Shown here piece after piece: positions 43,970-52,100 of a stretch of 64,000 nucleotides of DNA. Both the position numbers and the translations under genes were made by a program. Numbering within the stretch: position 1 is the stretch's first letter; each line of letters opens with the position of its first letter. The DNA comes from Bacillota bacterium (GTDB lineage: Bacteria; Bacillota; Sulfobacillia; JACIYH01): assembly GCA_030019365.1 (NCBI GenBank), contig JASEFA010000002.1, positions 307,525 through 371,524 of the forward strand. The letters are read 5' to 3'. The notes under the pieces were generated by a model that saw only the letters and a program-made list of their open reading frames with translations, was not told the DNA's origin and made no database searches.

Positions 43970-44956
43970 CTACCTCGGCACCGATGGCGGGGCAGGCGTA
44001 CCGAAGGCCCCGTATATCTCGTCGGCCACCATCACGAGGGACGCCCTGCCTTCCAGGTCGGTGAGCCAGTCGGGCGGGATGGCACCCTCGCCCAGCCAAG
44101 CACCGAGGATTCCCCCCGCCACCGCACCGGTGCTATCGCTGTCGCCCGAATGGTTGACGGATGCCAGCACGCCCTGCCGGAAGCAATCGTCCTTCGCCGG
44201 CGATCCAGCGTACCTCAGGGCGCAGAACACGCCTATCGCCAGTGCCTCGTCACCCGTCCACCCTTCGCCCAGAGCCGCGATGGCATGAGCCGGCGGCAGA
44301 TCGCCCTGGGCCAGGTCCATGGCCCGGCCCAGCAGGTGCCGGGTGTCAGGGTCCAGCTCACGCCGATGTGCCTCGGCAGCCGCCGCCTCGTGCAGATCCT
44401 GGCCGGCCACCAGCCGGGAAAGCAGCGCAGCCAGCGACCCGGCCGGGAGGTATCCGCCTGCGTGGCCGTGGGTGATGGCGGCGGTGCGCACCCCCAAGGC
44501 GAAGGCGGCGTCGGGCTGCCCCGGCAGCGCCAGGCCCACCGGCGCCACCCGCATAACTCCTCCGCAACCCTTGCTATCGTTGAGGGGGCGCTCGACCGTG
44601 CCCATCTTCCCAGACCTCAGTGCCGCGAGGCAGGTTAGCCCCGGCGCCCTTCGCTGGCCCGGGTCGTCCTGCGCTGCCAGCCACTCCAGGTAGGCACCGT
44701 AGATGAACCGTGCGACGTCCTCCCGGTCCCCGGACGCGAGCAGGGAAGCGGCACGAAGCAACCCCCGGGCGGTGGCCAGGGTCATCTGGGTGTCATCGGT
44801 GATGGCGGCCCGCCCGTAGGGTCCAGGGACGTACCCCCGCACTCCCTCCGGCCCGTATCGCGCCCTGATCTCGTCCCACCTCATGAACTCGATGGGAGCA
44901 CCGAGGGCGTCTCCCACCGCCACGCCCAGGAGGGTTCCACGATAGCGCTCGCGCAC
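43970..44956 (-). CDS. ADP-ribosylglycohydrolase family protein
   Basis: Removes ADP-ribose from proteins, nucleic acids or small molecules; 328 aa. The family N-terminus, GTLLGVAVGDALGAPIEF, the metal-binding ITDDTQMTLATARGL and the C-terminal NHSGDSDSTGAVAGGILGAW (two Asp ligands) are all intact, so an active dinuclear Mg2+ site is expected. GTG 44956 fits the AGGTG site; TTG 44959 is the alternative. It lies between NurA and HerA genes on the same strand and has a promoter at 45008-45037. Confidence 0.9.
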   Translation of the reverse strand: MRERYRGTLLGVAVGDALGAPIEFMRWDEIRARYGPEGVRGYVPGPYGRAAITDDTQMTLATARGLLRAASLLASGDREDVARFIYGAYLEWLAAQDDPGQRRAPGLTCLAALRSGKMGTVERPLNDSKGCGGVMRVAPVGLALPGQPDAAFALGVRTAAITHGHAGGYLPAGSLAALLSRLVAGQDLHEAAAAEAHRRELDPDTRHLLGRAMDLAQGDLPPAHAIAALGEGWTGDEALAIGVFCALRYAGSPAKDDCFRQGVLASVNHSGDSDSTGAVAGGILGAWLGEGAIPPDWLTDLEGRASLVMVADEIYGAFGTPAPPSVPR

Positions 44957-45007
44957 CAATCACACCTCGCCTCCGTCTTCCGCGCGGCGGACACCATCGC
45001 CCGTTGT

Positions 45008-45037
45008 CTTATACGATGAGCGCGCGGTTACCTGCAA
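45008..45037 (-). promoter_or_regulatory. Promoter of the ADP-ribosylglycohydrolase gene
   Basis: Minus-strand TTGCAG (45032-45037), 18 bases, TATAAG (45008-45013), about 50 bases upstream of the start. It suggests the gene can be transcribed apart from nurA. Confidence 0.6.
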
Positions 45038-45191
45038 GCGCCCGGGCGTCGCAGACCGTAAAGGCGGCCAACCTTCTACCTCCACCACACCGGCCGACCG
45101 TGTGTCCGGGGTCCGCGCATTCCCGCCATGAGCGGCTGCGGGTCAGCAGGGGCGGCAGGCGCGGCGAGAAGGGCATCCCGGGCGCCAGGCG

Positions 45192-45229
45192 CAGCGGTCA
45201 GAAGGGGCGGCAGCGGTCAGAAGGGGCGG
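45192..45229. repeat. Tandem 19-bp repeat at the nurA 3' end
   Basis: CAGCGGTCAGAAGGGGCGG occurs twice in direct succession. The second copy contains the nurA stop codon, so the last codons and stop have been duplicated downstream. Confidence 0.8.
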
Positions 45230-46188
45230 CGCTCGCGCCGGGAGGCCAGGAAGCGCAGCCAGTTTTCCCGGGAAATGCCGCTCTCCACCAGGGCGCGTAC
45301 CACGTGGTCCTCCAGGCGGACGCGGGCATCCACCAGGTCGACCCACAGCGGGATACCCCGGCCGCCCTGCGGAGTGAGCGTGTACAGGACATCGGCGACG
45401 GCATCCAGGTTCTCGTCGGCCGGCACCATGGTGGGGAAGTCCAGGCCCGTGGGGGCGGGGTCCTGCCCCGCGCGCATGAAGCAGGTGCGCAGCCCGGGGC
45501 GGTGGGGATGCTCCACGGTGAGCATCTCCCCGGGTTCCAGCAGTCCCCACAGCAGCTCGCGGTCGAATGCGCCCCGCCAGGCCGGCGGCAGGTCCTCACC
45601 CAGAAGGGACGCCACCACGGACGTCCCCACCGATTCGATTACACCCACGGGCAGGGTGCGCTGGCGACGTGCCTGCGCGAACAGGTTTTCCCATTCCTGC
45701 TCGGCCTCGATGCGCAATCGCACAAGCGGTCCGTCCACGAGCAAGAGACGGGCCGAGTAACGTTCCAGCACCTGGGCGGCGACGCGCGCCTCCAGGGCGG
45801 AAAGGGCCCGGCGGCGGGCCATCTCATCGGCGTCTTCGCCCAGGCGCTCCTCGCGGTCGAGGGGGCTCCAAACCTCCCACGCCCAGGCCTCCTCGCCGCG
45901 CGTGGTGCGCCCCACTGCCGCCATGACCGCCACATAATGGGGGTAAGACCCGCCCACCAGGTTGCAGGAACCATCCACCCCGGCCAGGGAGCGCCCCGCC
46001 AGCCACGCCCCCATCTCCTCGCCGCAGAGGCGCCGGAGCGGACGCAGGCGACCCACGCGGGCGGCCACCTGTTCCCGCAACCACTGGCGCCGCCCCTCCA
46101 GGAAGCGGCTACGCTCCCCCAGGATGCCGTCGAGACGCGAGATTTCCTCCCTCAAGCGGCGGATGTCACCCGGCCCCTGCAACCCCAT
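45217..46188 (-). CDS. nurA: NurA-type 5'-3' nuclease
   Basis: A 323-residue protein with NurA-domain signatures: SLAGVDGSCNLVGGSYPHYV (first catalytic Asp, about 67), RLLLVDGPLVRLR (second Asp region, about 145) and VGVIESVGTSVV (about 180). In archaea and some bacteria NurA is the nuclease driven by the HerA pump at DNA ends. A long N-terminal coiled coil (1-60) precedes the domain. ATG 46188 has a GGGGGGAGG site. HerA lies downstream with an ADP-ribosylglycohydrolase gene between. Confidence 0.85.
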   Translation of the reverse strand: MGLQGPGDIRRLREEISRLDGILGERSRFLEGRRQWLREQVAARVGRLRPLRRLCGEEMGAWLAGRSLAGVDGSCNLVGGSYPHYVAVMAAVGRTTRGEEAWAWEVWSPLDREERLGEDADEMARRRALSALEARVAAQVLERYSARLLLVDGPLVRLRIEAEQEWENLFAQARRQRTLPVGVIESVGTSVVASLLGEDLPPAWRGAFDRELLWGLLEPGEMLTVEHPHRPGLRTCFMRAGQDPAPTGLDFPTMVPADENLDAVADVLYTLTPQGGRGIPLWVDLVDARVRLEDHVVRALVESGISRENWLRFLASRRERRPF

Positions 46189-46284
46189 CGTCCTCCCCCC
46201 AGCCTGCTCCTGCCGCGCGAACCGGTGACCGCCGGTAGACTCATCCTCCCCAGCGACAAACTTCTAGCTTTTCCTCAGAGACCC

Positions 46285-46313
46285 TTGACTTATTCTACCA
46301 TACCTGGTATCAT
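46285..46313 (+). promoter_or_regulatory. Promoter with palindromic operator before the AbrB-type gene
   Basis: TTGACT (46285-46290), 17 bases, TATCAT (46308-46313). The palindrome TACCA-TACC-TGGTA (46296-46309) fills the spacer and touches the -10, a good position for a repressor site and possibly autoregulation. Confidence 0.65.
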
Positions 46314-46357
46314 TTCCAGCGGATGCCGTCGAAGCTTTGTAGAAAGAGGTGAAGCGG

Positions 46358-46606
46358 GTGAAGTCAACGGGCATCGTGCGGAAGGTGGACGAACTGGGGC
46401 GGGTGGTCATTCCCATCGAGCTTCGCCGTACCATGGACATCGGCGAAAAGGACTCCCTGGAGATATACGTCGACGGGGATAAGATCATCCTGCGCAAGTA
46501 CGAGCCGGCCTGCATCTTCTGCGGGAACGCCGCCAACGTGGTGCACTTCCAGGGCAAGAACGTCTGCCGTGATTGCATCCAGGCCATGATCTCCCAGGCG
46601 GGCTAG
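46358..46606 (+). CDS. AbrB/SpoVT-type regulator with C-terminal zinc-ribbon-like motif
   Basis: An 82-residue regulator. Residues 1-50 are the AbrB swapped-hairpin domain (KSTGIVRKVDELGRVVIPIE, then LRRTMDIGEKDSLEIYVDG). The tail carries two CxxC pairs, CIFCGN and NVCRDC, that could bind zinc. GTG 46358 is chosen because GAGGTGA lies 5 bases upstream. It is divergent from nurA, so it may control the accessory island, itself, or transition-state genes. Confidence 0.88.
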   Translation: MKSTGIVRKVDELGRVVIPIELRRTMDIGEKDSLEIYVDGDKIILRKYEPACIFCGNAANVVHFQGKNVCRDCIQAMISQAG

Positions 46607-46716
46607 CCGCCGTTCGTAGCCGGCGCGCCGCAGCCGGGGCGGAATGGCCCGCGCGGCGTAGCCGGGGCGTCGCGGCCGGCGCGGAATAATCATTCGTGGC
46701 AGGCCAAGCAGAATCT

Positions 46717-46747
46717 GCTGAGACGGGGCAACGCGCCCCGTCTCAGC
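46717..46747. terminator. Bidirectional terminator hairpin
   Basis: GCTGAGACGGGGC and GCCCCGTCTCAGC form a perfect 13-bp stem with a 5-base loop between the convergent AbrB-type and M20 genes. T-runs are poor on both sides. The gap 46,607-46,716 otherwise holds short GC-rich repeats (GTAGCCGG, GGCGGAAT) and no gene. Confidence 0.6.
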
Positions 46748-46842
46748 TCGCTTCCATAGGAGGTCGCCGCAGAGCAACCGCCCGAGCCCCCAACCCGGGT
46801 CTCCCCAACGCCCGTCGCAGCCGCGTGAGCGGGCGACGGCCG

Positions 46843-48075
46843 TCAGGGGGCACCGGCACCCGCCTCCTGCATTCTCTGGCGCCACGCCTGCCAGGCCTCC
46901 TCCACCAGGCCGGCATCGTGCAGCAGCCGGGCACCGGTGACGGCCAGGGCGGTGCAGGCGTCGAGCATGGCGCGCAGCGCCGGCTCCGACAGGGTGGCTT
47001 CCGCGAACTCGCGGGTGTGGCCGGGCGGCGGTGGGTCGCCTATGGCCACCGACGGCTGCACCGCCGGGACCCGGTGGGAGACGTTACCCACGTCCGTGGA
47101 CCCACCGCGCTCGGTGGGGGGCAACTCCTCCACCCGGTGGCCCCGGTGGCGCATCTCGTCCGCGAACAGACGGGCCAGCACGGGGTTTCCCCTCATGTCC
47201 TGGAACAGGGGCTCGTAGAACCGCCACTCGAGCCGGCAACCGGTGGCCTGGGCAGCGCCGCGGGCACAGTCGAGTACCGCCGGCACCACCACCTCCTCCA
47301 GGTAGCGGGCATCCGCCGCCCTCAGGCTGAACCGGGCGCGGGTGTGGTCGGGCACCACGTTGGGCGCCGTCCCCCCGTCCAGGATGATGCCGGGCAGGCG
47401 CACGGCGGGGTCCAGGCGCGGCCGCACGGCGTGCACCGCCTGGAAGGTGAGAAGCAGCGCATCCAGGGCGTTGATGCCCTTCTCGGGCGCGGCGGCGGCG
47501 TGCGCCGCCCGCCCGAAGAACTCGATCTCCACCGGGTGGGAGGCCAGGCTGGAGCCTCCCACCGACGTCTGCCAGCCCGGGTGCACCAGCATGGCCGCGT
47601 CCAGGCCGTCAAACACCCCGGCCTCGCACATGGCGATCTTGCCCCCGGTGGTCTCCTCCGCCGGGGTGCCCAGCACCACCACGGTGCCGCGCCCCTCCTC
47701 ACGGAGGGCGAGGGCAGCGCCCAGGCTGATGGCGGCAATGAGGTTGTGCCCGCACCCGTGCCCGATCTCGGGCAGGGCGTCGTATTCGGCCAGGAAGGCG
47801 ATGCGGGGGCGCCTGCCCCCTCCGGACGGGTGCTCGGCCCGGAACGAGGTGGGCAGGCCGCCGACGCCCCGCTCTACCGCAAAGCCGGCCTCCTCCAGGA
47901 CGCTGCAGAGCAACCGCTGGGCCTCGTACTCCTGGTGGCCAACTTCCGGATGCTCCTTGAGAAAGCGGGCCACCTCGGTGAGGCGGGGCGCGAGGGCCCT
48001 CACCCTCTCCCCCACGCGCCGGCGCAGTTCGTCCCCGGCCGCACCGCTGCCCGTCACACCCTCAGTTGCCACCAT
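46843..48075 (-). CDS. M20-family amidohydrolase
   Basis: Zinc peptidase/amidohydrolase of 410 aa, AbgB/HipO-like. Metal-site segments are IAFLAEYDALPEIGHGCGHN, VVVLGTPAEETTGGKIAM (Glu-Glu) and FFGRAAHAAAAPEKGINALD (dimerisation-domain His); GGSTDVGNVSHRVPAVQPSV follows. Such enzymes hydrolyse N-acyl amino acids or aminobenzoyl-glutamate. The ATG overlaps the stop of the D-aminoacylase (TGATG), so the two are coupled and may act on related N-acylated amino acids. Confidence 0.88.
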   Translation of the reverse strand: MVATEGVTGSGAAGDELRRRVGERVRALAPRLTEVARFLKEHPEVGHQEYEAQRLLCSVLEEAGFAVERGVGGLPTSFRAEHPSGGGRRPRIAFLAEYDALPEIGHGCGHNLIAAISLGAALALREEGRGTVVVLGTPAEETTGGKIAMCEAGVFDGLDAAMLVHPGWQTSVGGSSLASHPVEIEFFGRAAHAAAAPEKGINALDALLLTFQAVHAVRPRLDPAVRLPGIILDGGTAPNVVPDHTRARFSLRAADARYLEEVVVPAVLDCARGAAQATGCRLEWRFYEPLFQDMRGNPVLARLFADEMRHRGHRVEELPPTERGGSTDVGNVSHRVPAVQPSVAIGDPPPPGHTREFAEATLSEPALRAMLDACTALAVTGARLLHDAGLVEEAWQAWRQRMQEAGAGAP

Positions 48076-49703
48076 CACGCCTGTGCCCCCGCCGGGAAAG
48101 CGCCGGCCGCCTGAGCACCGGCGCCGCGCCGCAGCACGCGCCCGGCCCGTGCTCCCGTGTGCTCGCCGCCGTCCACCGTAACGGTCCCGTTGACCACCAC
48201 CAGATCGATCCCGTCCGGATACTGGTGGGGGTCCGTGAAGGTGGCCCGGTCCATTACCCGCTCGGGGTCGAGCAGCACCAGGTCGGCATGGAAGCCCGGC
48301 CTGAGCAGGCCACGGTCCCAGAGGCGCAGCCGCCAGGCGGGCAGGCCTGTCATCTTGCGGACCGCCATCTCGAGCCCCAGGACCTTCTCTTCACGCACGT
48401 AGCGGCCCAGCACGCGGGCGAAGGTGCCGTAGTTGCGGGGGTGGGGCTTGCCCCGGCCCAGCCGGCCGTAAGGCGCCAGGGCGCTGCCATCCGACCCCAC
48501 CATCACCCAGGGGTGCTGCATCACGGTGCGCACGTCCTCCTCGCTCATGCCGAAGCGCACCATCCCCACCGCCAGCTCCTCCTCAATGAGCAGGTCGAAG
48601 GCGGCGTCGATGGGGTCCTGACCCCGCTCCTCTGCGATCTCGACCAGGTTCTTGCCCTCGTACTTCTTGTTGGCCTCCGACCGGACGGAAGAGATGAGCA
48701 GCTTGTCCCAGCCACTCCAGGAATCCTGGCTGTCGACGCACTCGGCCGCCAGGCGCCGCCTGGTATCCGGGTCGCGCAGCCTGGCCAGGAGCTTCTCGGA
48801 GCCGCCATCGTGGGCCCACTGGGACACGATGCTGGACAGCCCCGTGGAGGAGGCGGTGTACGGGTACTGGTCGCAGGTGACATCCACCCCCCGGGCACGG
48901 GCCTCCTCGATCACGCGCAGGGACTCCTTCACCATGCCCCAGTTCTTCTCGCCCCCCACCTTGTGGTGGGCGATCTGCACGGGCACGCCCGCCTCTGCGC
49001 CAACGCGGATGGCCTCCCCCACCGCCTCCAGCAGGCGGGCCCCCTCGTTACGCATGTGGGTGAAGTAGACGCCCCCCGCCGGCACCAGCTCGCGGGCCAG
49101 GTCGATGATCTCCTCGGTGGTGGCATACGACCCGGGCGGATAGATGAGGCCGGTGGAAAGGCCAAAAGCCCCTTCCGCCAGGGCCTGGCGGAGCAGGAGG
49201 CGCATGCGCCCGGCCTCCTCGGCGGTGGGGGGACGGTCATCGTACCCCATGGCCGACCCCCGGATGGTACCGTGGCCCGCCACCACGGCCAGGTTCACCG
49301 ATGGCCGTGCCTCCTCCACGCAGGCCAGGTACTCACCCATGGCGCGCCAGCTGATCTCGACCTCGTCCTCGGCCTCCAGTTCCTTCCTGATCTCCTCCAC
49401 GGCGGCGCCCTCCAGAGGGGCCAGGGACCAGCCACACTGGCCGGCCACCTCCAGGGTCACCCCCTGGCGCACCTTGCTTTCGCCCAGCGGGTTGATCAGG
49501 TAGGAAACGTCCGAATGGGAATGGATGTCGATGAACCCCGGGGTCAGCACCCGGCCCGCGGCCACCACCGTGCGGCGGGCCAGTTGCCCGGACAGCCGCC
49601 CCACCGCGGCGATGCGGTCCCCCATCACCCCCAGGTCCCCGTCGAAGTACGGCGCCCCGGTGCCATCCACGATGCGGGCGTCGACGATGAGCAGGTCGAA
49701 CAT
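48075..49703 (-). CDS. N-acyl-D-amino-acid deacylase
   Basis: Amidohydrolase-superfamily enzyme of 542 aa releasing D-amino acids from N-acyl derivatives. GFIDIHSHSDVSYLINP holds the H-x-H motif, GQCGWSLAPL the family Cys (about 100), GLSTGLIYPPGSYATTEEI the metal-site region, QIAHHKVGG the following His pair and MVGSDGSALAPYG the C-terminal Asp. ATG 49703 has a GAGGAG site and starts 5 bases after rsmI. D-amino acids could come from wall or cortex turnover (inference). Confidence 0.9.
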   Translation of the reverse strand: MFDLLIVDARIVDGTGAPYFDGDLGVMGDRIAAVGRLSGQLARRTVVAAGRVLTPGFIDIHSHSDVSYLINPLGESKVRQGVTLEVAGQCGWSLAPLEGAAVEEIRKELEAEDEVEISWRAMGEYLACVEEARPSVNLAVVAGHGTIRGSAMGYDDRPPTAEEAGRMRLLLRQALAEGAFGLSTGLIYPPGSYATTEEIIDLARELVPAGGVYFTHMRNEGARLLEAVGEAIRVGAEAGVPVQIAHHKVGGEKNWGMVKESLRVIEEARARGVDVTCDQYPYTASSTGLSSIVSQWAHDGGSEKLLARLRDPDTRRRLAAECVDSQDSWSGWDKLLISSVRSEANKKYEGKNLVEIAEERGQDPIDAAFDLLIEEELAVGMVRFGMSEEDVRTVMQHPWVMVGSDGSALAPYGRLGRGKPHPRNYGTFARVLGRYVREEKVLGLEMAVRKMTGLPAWRLRLWDRGLLRPGFHADLVLLDPERVMDRATFTDPHQYPDGIDLVVVNGTVTVDGGEHTGARAGRVLRRGAGAQAAGAFPAGAQA

Positions 49704-49707
49704 GCCC

Positions 49708-50463
49708 TCACTCCTCCTCAAGTGCCTCGTCTCCCGAAATGTTTTCGTCCCCGGGTGCCGCTCTCCTGCCTAGCCCCGGCAGCCGGAACCGGCCCTTGGG
49801 GCCAACCACCACCGTGTACTCACCCCGCGGCCCCGTGGCCGCCACGTCCAGAGCCACCGCCTGCGCTGGCCCGCGGATCACCTCCTCGAACACCTTGGTG
49901 AGCTCCCTCCCCACCGCCACCCGGCGCCCCGGCTCCAGGTTCGCCAGGTCGGCCAGCGTCTCCACGATGCGGTGGGGTGACTCGTAGAAGACGAAGGGAC
50001 GCCCCTCACGGAGCAGCGCCTCGAAGAAGCGACGCCTCCGTCCCGCCCGCCGTGGGGGAAAGCCCCAGAAGGAAACCCCATCCAGACGAAAGCCGGAGAG
50101 GGCGGCCGCCGCCACCAGGGCGCTGGGTCCGGGCAGCACGGTCACCGGGATGCCCTCCCGCTCCGCCAGCAGCACCAGTTCGCCGCCGGGATCGGAAATG
50201 CCGGGCAGCCCCGCATCGGACAGCAGGGCCACGCTCTCACCCCGCCGCAGGCGTCCGATCAGCCGCGGGGCCACCTGGCGCTGGTTGTGGGAGTGGTAGC
50301 TCACCGCCGGTTTGGAGATGTCATAGTGACCCAGCAGCTTGGCCACCTGCCGGGTGTCCTCGGCGGCCACCAGGTCCACCTCGCGCAGCACCCGGAGCGC
50401 CCGCAAGGTGATGTCTTCCAGGTTCCCGATGGGACCCGCCACCAGGTAAAGCGTCCCCGCCAT
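49708..50463 (-). CDS. rsmI: 16S rRNA 2'-O-methyltransferase RsmI
   Basis: Methylates the 2'-OH of C1402 of 16S rRNA (E. coli numbering); 251 aa. The start, LYLVAGPIGNLEDITLRALR, with AAEDTRQVAKLL, YHSHNQ, LLSDAGLPGISDPG and FYESPHRI, matches the SpoU-independent tetrapyrrole-methylase-type family. In Bacillus the orthologue yabC/yraL is also near the origin region. It is transcribed toward the D-aminoacylase. Confidence 0.94.
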   Translation of the reverse strand: MAGTLYLVAGPIGNLEDITLRALRVLREVDLVAAEDTRQVAKLLGHYDISKPAVSYHSHNQRQVAPRLIGRLRRGESVALLSDAGLPGISDPGGELVLLAEREGIPVTVLPGPSALVAAAALSGFRLDGVSFWGFPPRRAGRRRRFFEALLREGRPFVFYESPHRIVETLADLANLEPGRRVAVGRELTKVFEEVIRGPAQAVALDVAATGPRGEYTVVVGPKGRFRLPGLGRRAAPGDENISGDEALEEE

Positions 50464-50664
50464 CGCTGCTCACCCCGCCCAGTCTACCGAGCCGTCCCCT
50501 CCCCCGTCAAACCACCCAGACCCACCCCGACGGGCGCCGCCCCGGCGTGACCAACACGGTCGAACTGCGCAAGAGGGCTGCCGCCGCGCCGCGTGGCACG
50601 AGCTACTCCACTACAAGCAACTCCTGCGCGTCGTAATCGAGAAGGCCCTCGCCTCACTGCAGAG

Positions 50665-52068
50665 TCAGAAGTAGAGGTCGCGCTGGCCCTCCTCGATAAG
50701 ACGCAGGCGCTCTTGGGTCTTGCGCCGCACGGACGGGTGCTTGATCTCGGCCACGTGCCTGCGGATGCACTCCTCCCCTGCTGCGCGGGTGCGCGGCGAA
50801 GCATAGTCTTCCAGGTACTCCTTGAAGGTCATCAGGGCGTTGGGCTGGCACAGGTTCTGGATCCAGCCCGTCTTGGCCAGGCGCATGAAGCGCTCGCCAG
50901 TACGGCCGCGGCGGTAGCAGGCGGTGCAGAAGCTGGGGATGTACCCCGACTTCGCCAGGCTGCATATCACCTCATCCGGCGTGCGCAGGTCCTCCACCTG
51001 GAACTGGGGGGCTTCGCGGGGGGCAGCCGCGTGGTCATGACGGTAGGCACCCACGCCGGTGCGCGAGCCTGCACTGATCTGGGAGATGCCCACCGCGAAC
51101 AGCTCGTCGCGGAACTCGGGGCGTTCACGGGTGGAGAGGATCATACCCGTGTAGGGCACCGCCAGGCGCAGGATGGCAATGAGCTTCTTGAAGTCGGCGT
51201 CAGATACCAGGTGGGGGAACTGCACCAGGTCCACGCCCGTGGCCGGCCGCAGCCGGGGCACGGAGATGGTGTGGCAGCCCACCCCGAACTTCTCGTCCAG
51301 GTGACGGGCGTGGAAGATGAGGCCCAGCACCTCGAAGCGCCAGTCATGCAGCCCGAAGAGGCCGCCGATGCCCACATCGTCCAGCCCGCCTTCCATGGCC
51401 CGGTCCATGGCGGTGGCGTGCCAGTCGTAGTCGCTCTTGGGCCCGGAGGGGTGCATGTACTCGTACGTCGGTCGGTGGTAGGTCTCCTGGAACAGGATGT
51501 AGGTGCCGATGTGGGCCTGCTTGAGCAGCCGGTACTCCTCCACCGTGGTGGCGGCGATGTTCACATTCACCCGCCGGATCTCGCCCCTGCCCTCCCTGGT
51601 GGCGTATACGGTCTCGATCACGTCCACCACGTAGTCGATGGGGCAGTGGGCGGGATCCTCCCCCGCCTCCAGGGCCAGGCGCTTATGCCCCATCTGCTCC
51701 AGGACCCGTACCTCCTCGGCCACGTCCTCCCGCGTGAGGCGGCGGCGGGAGAAGCGGTTGTCCCGGCGGTAACCGCAGTAGCGGCAGTTGTTCACGCAGT
51801 AGTTGCTGAAGTAAAGGGGGGCGAAAAAGACCAGGCGCTTGCCGTAGATGGTCTCCTTCACCTCGTGGGCGGCCGCGTACATCTCCTCCAGCAGCCCGGG
51901 GTCCCAGGTGTGGATGAGGGCGGCCACCTCGTCGGGCTCCAGCCCGTGGGCCTCGCGCGCCTTGGCCAGGATGTCCCGCACCCGCGCGGGGTCGGGCTGG
52001 GCCTGCTCGCGCAGGAGGTCGTCAATCACGTCGTGGGGGATGAAGTCGGCTACCTGAGTGCCACGCAT
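50665..52068 (-). CDS. hydG: [FeFe]-hydrogenase maturase HydG
   Basis: Radical-SAM tyrosine lyase that makes CO and CN- for the H cluster; 467 aa. The radical-SAM motif is YCVNNCRYCGY (C-x3-C-x2-C, about 93). The C-terminal auxiliary-cluster motif is FCTACYRRGRTGERF then WIQNLCQPNAL (C-x2-C-x22-C), specific to HydG against ThiH. Located 32 bases after hydE; hydF is not in the window. Confidence 0.95.
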   Translation of the reverse strand: MRGTQVADFIPHDVIDDLLREQAQPDPARVRDILAKAREAHGLEPDEVAALIHTWDPGLLEEMYAAAHEVKETIYGKRLVFFAPLYFSNYCVNNCRYCGYRRDNRFSRRRLTREDVAEEVRVLEQMGHKRLALEAGEDPAHCPIDYVVDVIETVYATREGRGEIRRVNVNIAATTVEEYRLLKQAHIGTYILFQETYHRPTYEYMHPSGPKSDYDWHATAMDRAMEGGLDDVGIGGLFGLHDWRFEVLGLIFHARHLDEKFGVGCHTISVPRLRPATGVDLVQFPHLVSDADFKKLIAILRLAVPYTGMILSTRERPEFRDELFAVGISQISAGSRTGVGAYRHDHAAAPREAPQFQVEDLRTPDEVICSLAKSGYIPSFCTACYRRGRTGERFMRLAKTGWIQNLCQPNALMTFKEYLEDYASPRTRAAGEECIRRHVAEIKHPSVRRKTQERLRLIEEGQRDLYF

Positions 52069-52100
52069 GCTTTCTCCTCTCCTTCTTCGCCACGCCCACC

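Noticed and set aside
44957-45216. A small gene between nurA and the ADP-ribosylglycohydrolase gene
   Set aside because: Frames here lack binding sites and recognisable sequence; a promoter and a 19-bp tandem repeat explain what is visible.
50608-50673. Plus-strand frame ending HELLHYKQLLRVVIEKALAS before a stop
   Set aside because: It reads like a protein C-terminus but has no start or binding site, lies in the 200-base gap after hydG and overlaps the hydG stop. It may be a remnant, but nothing identifies it.
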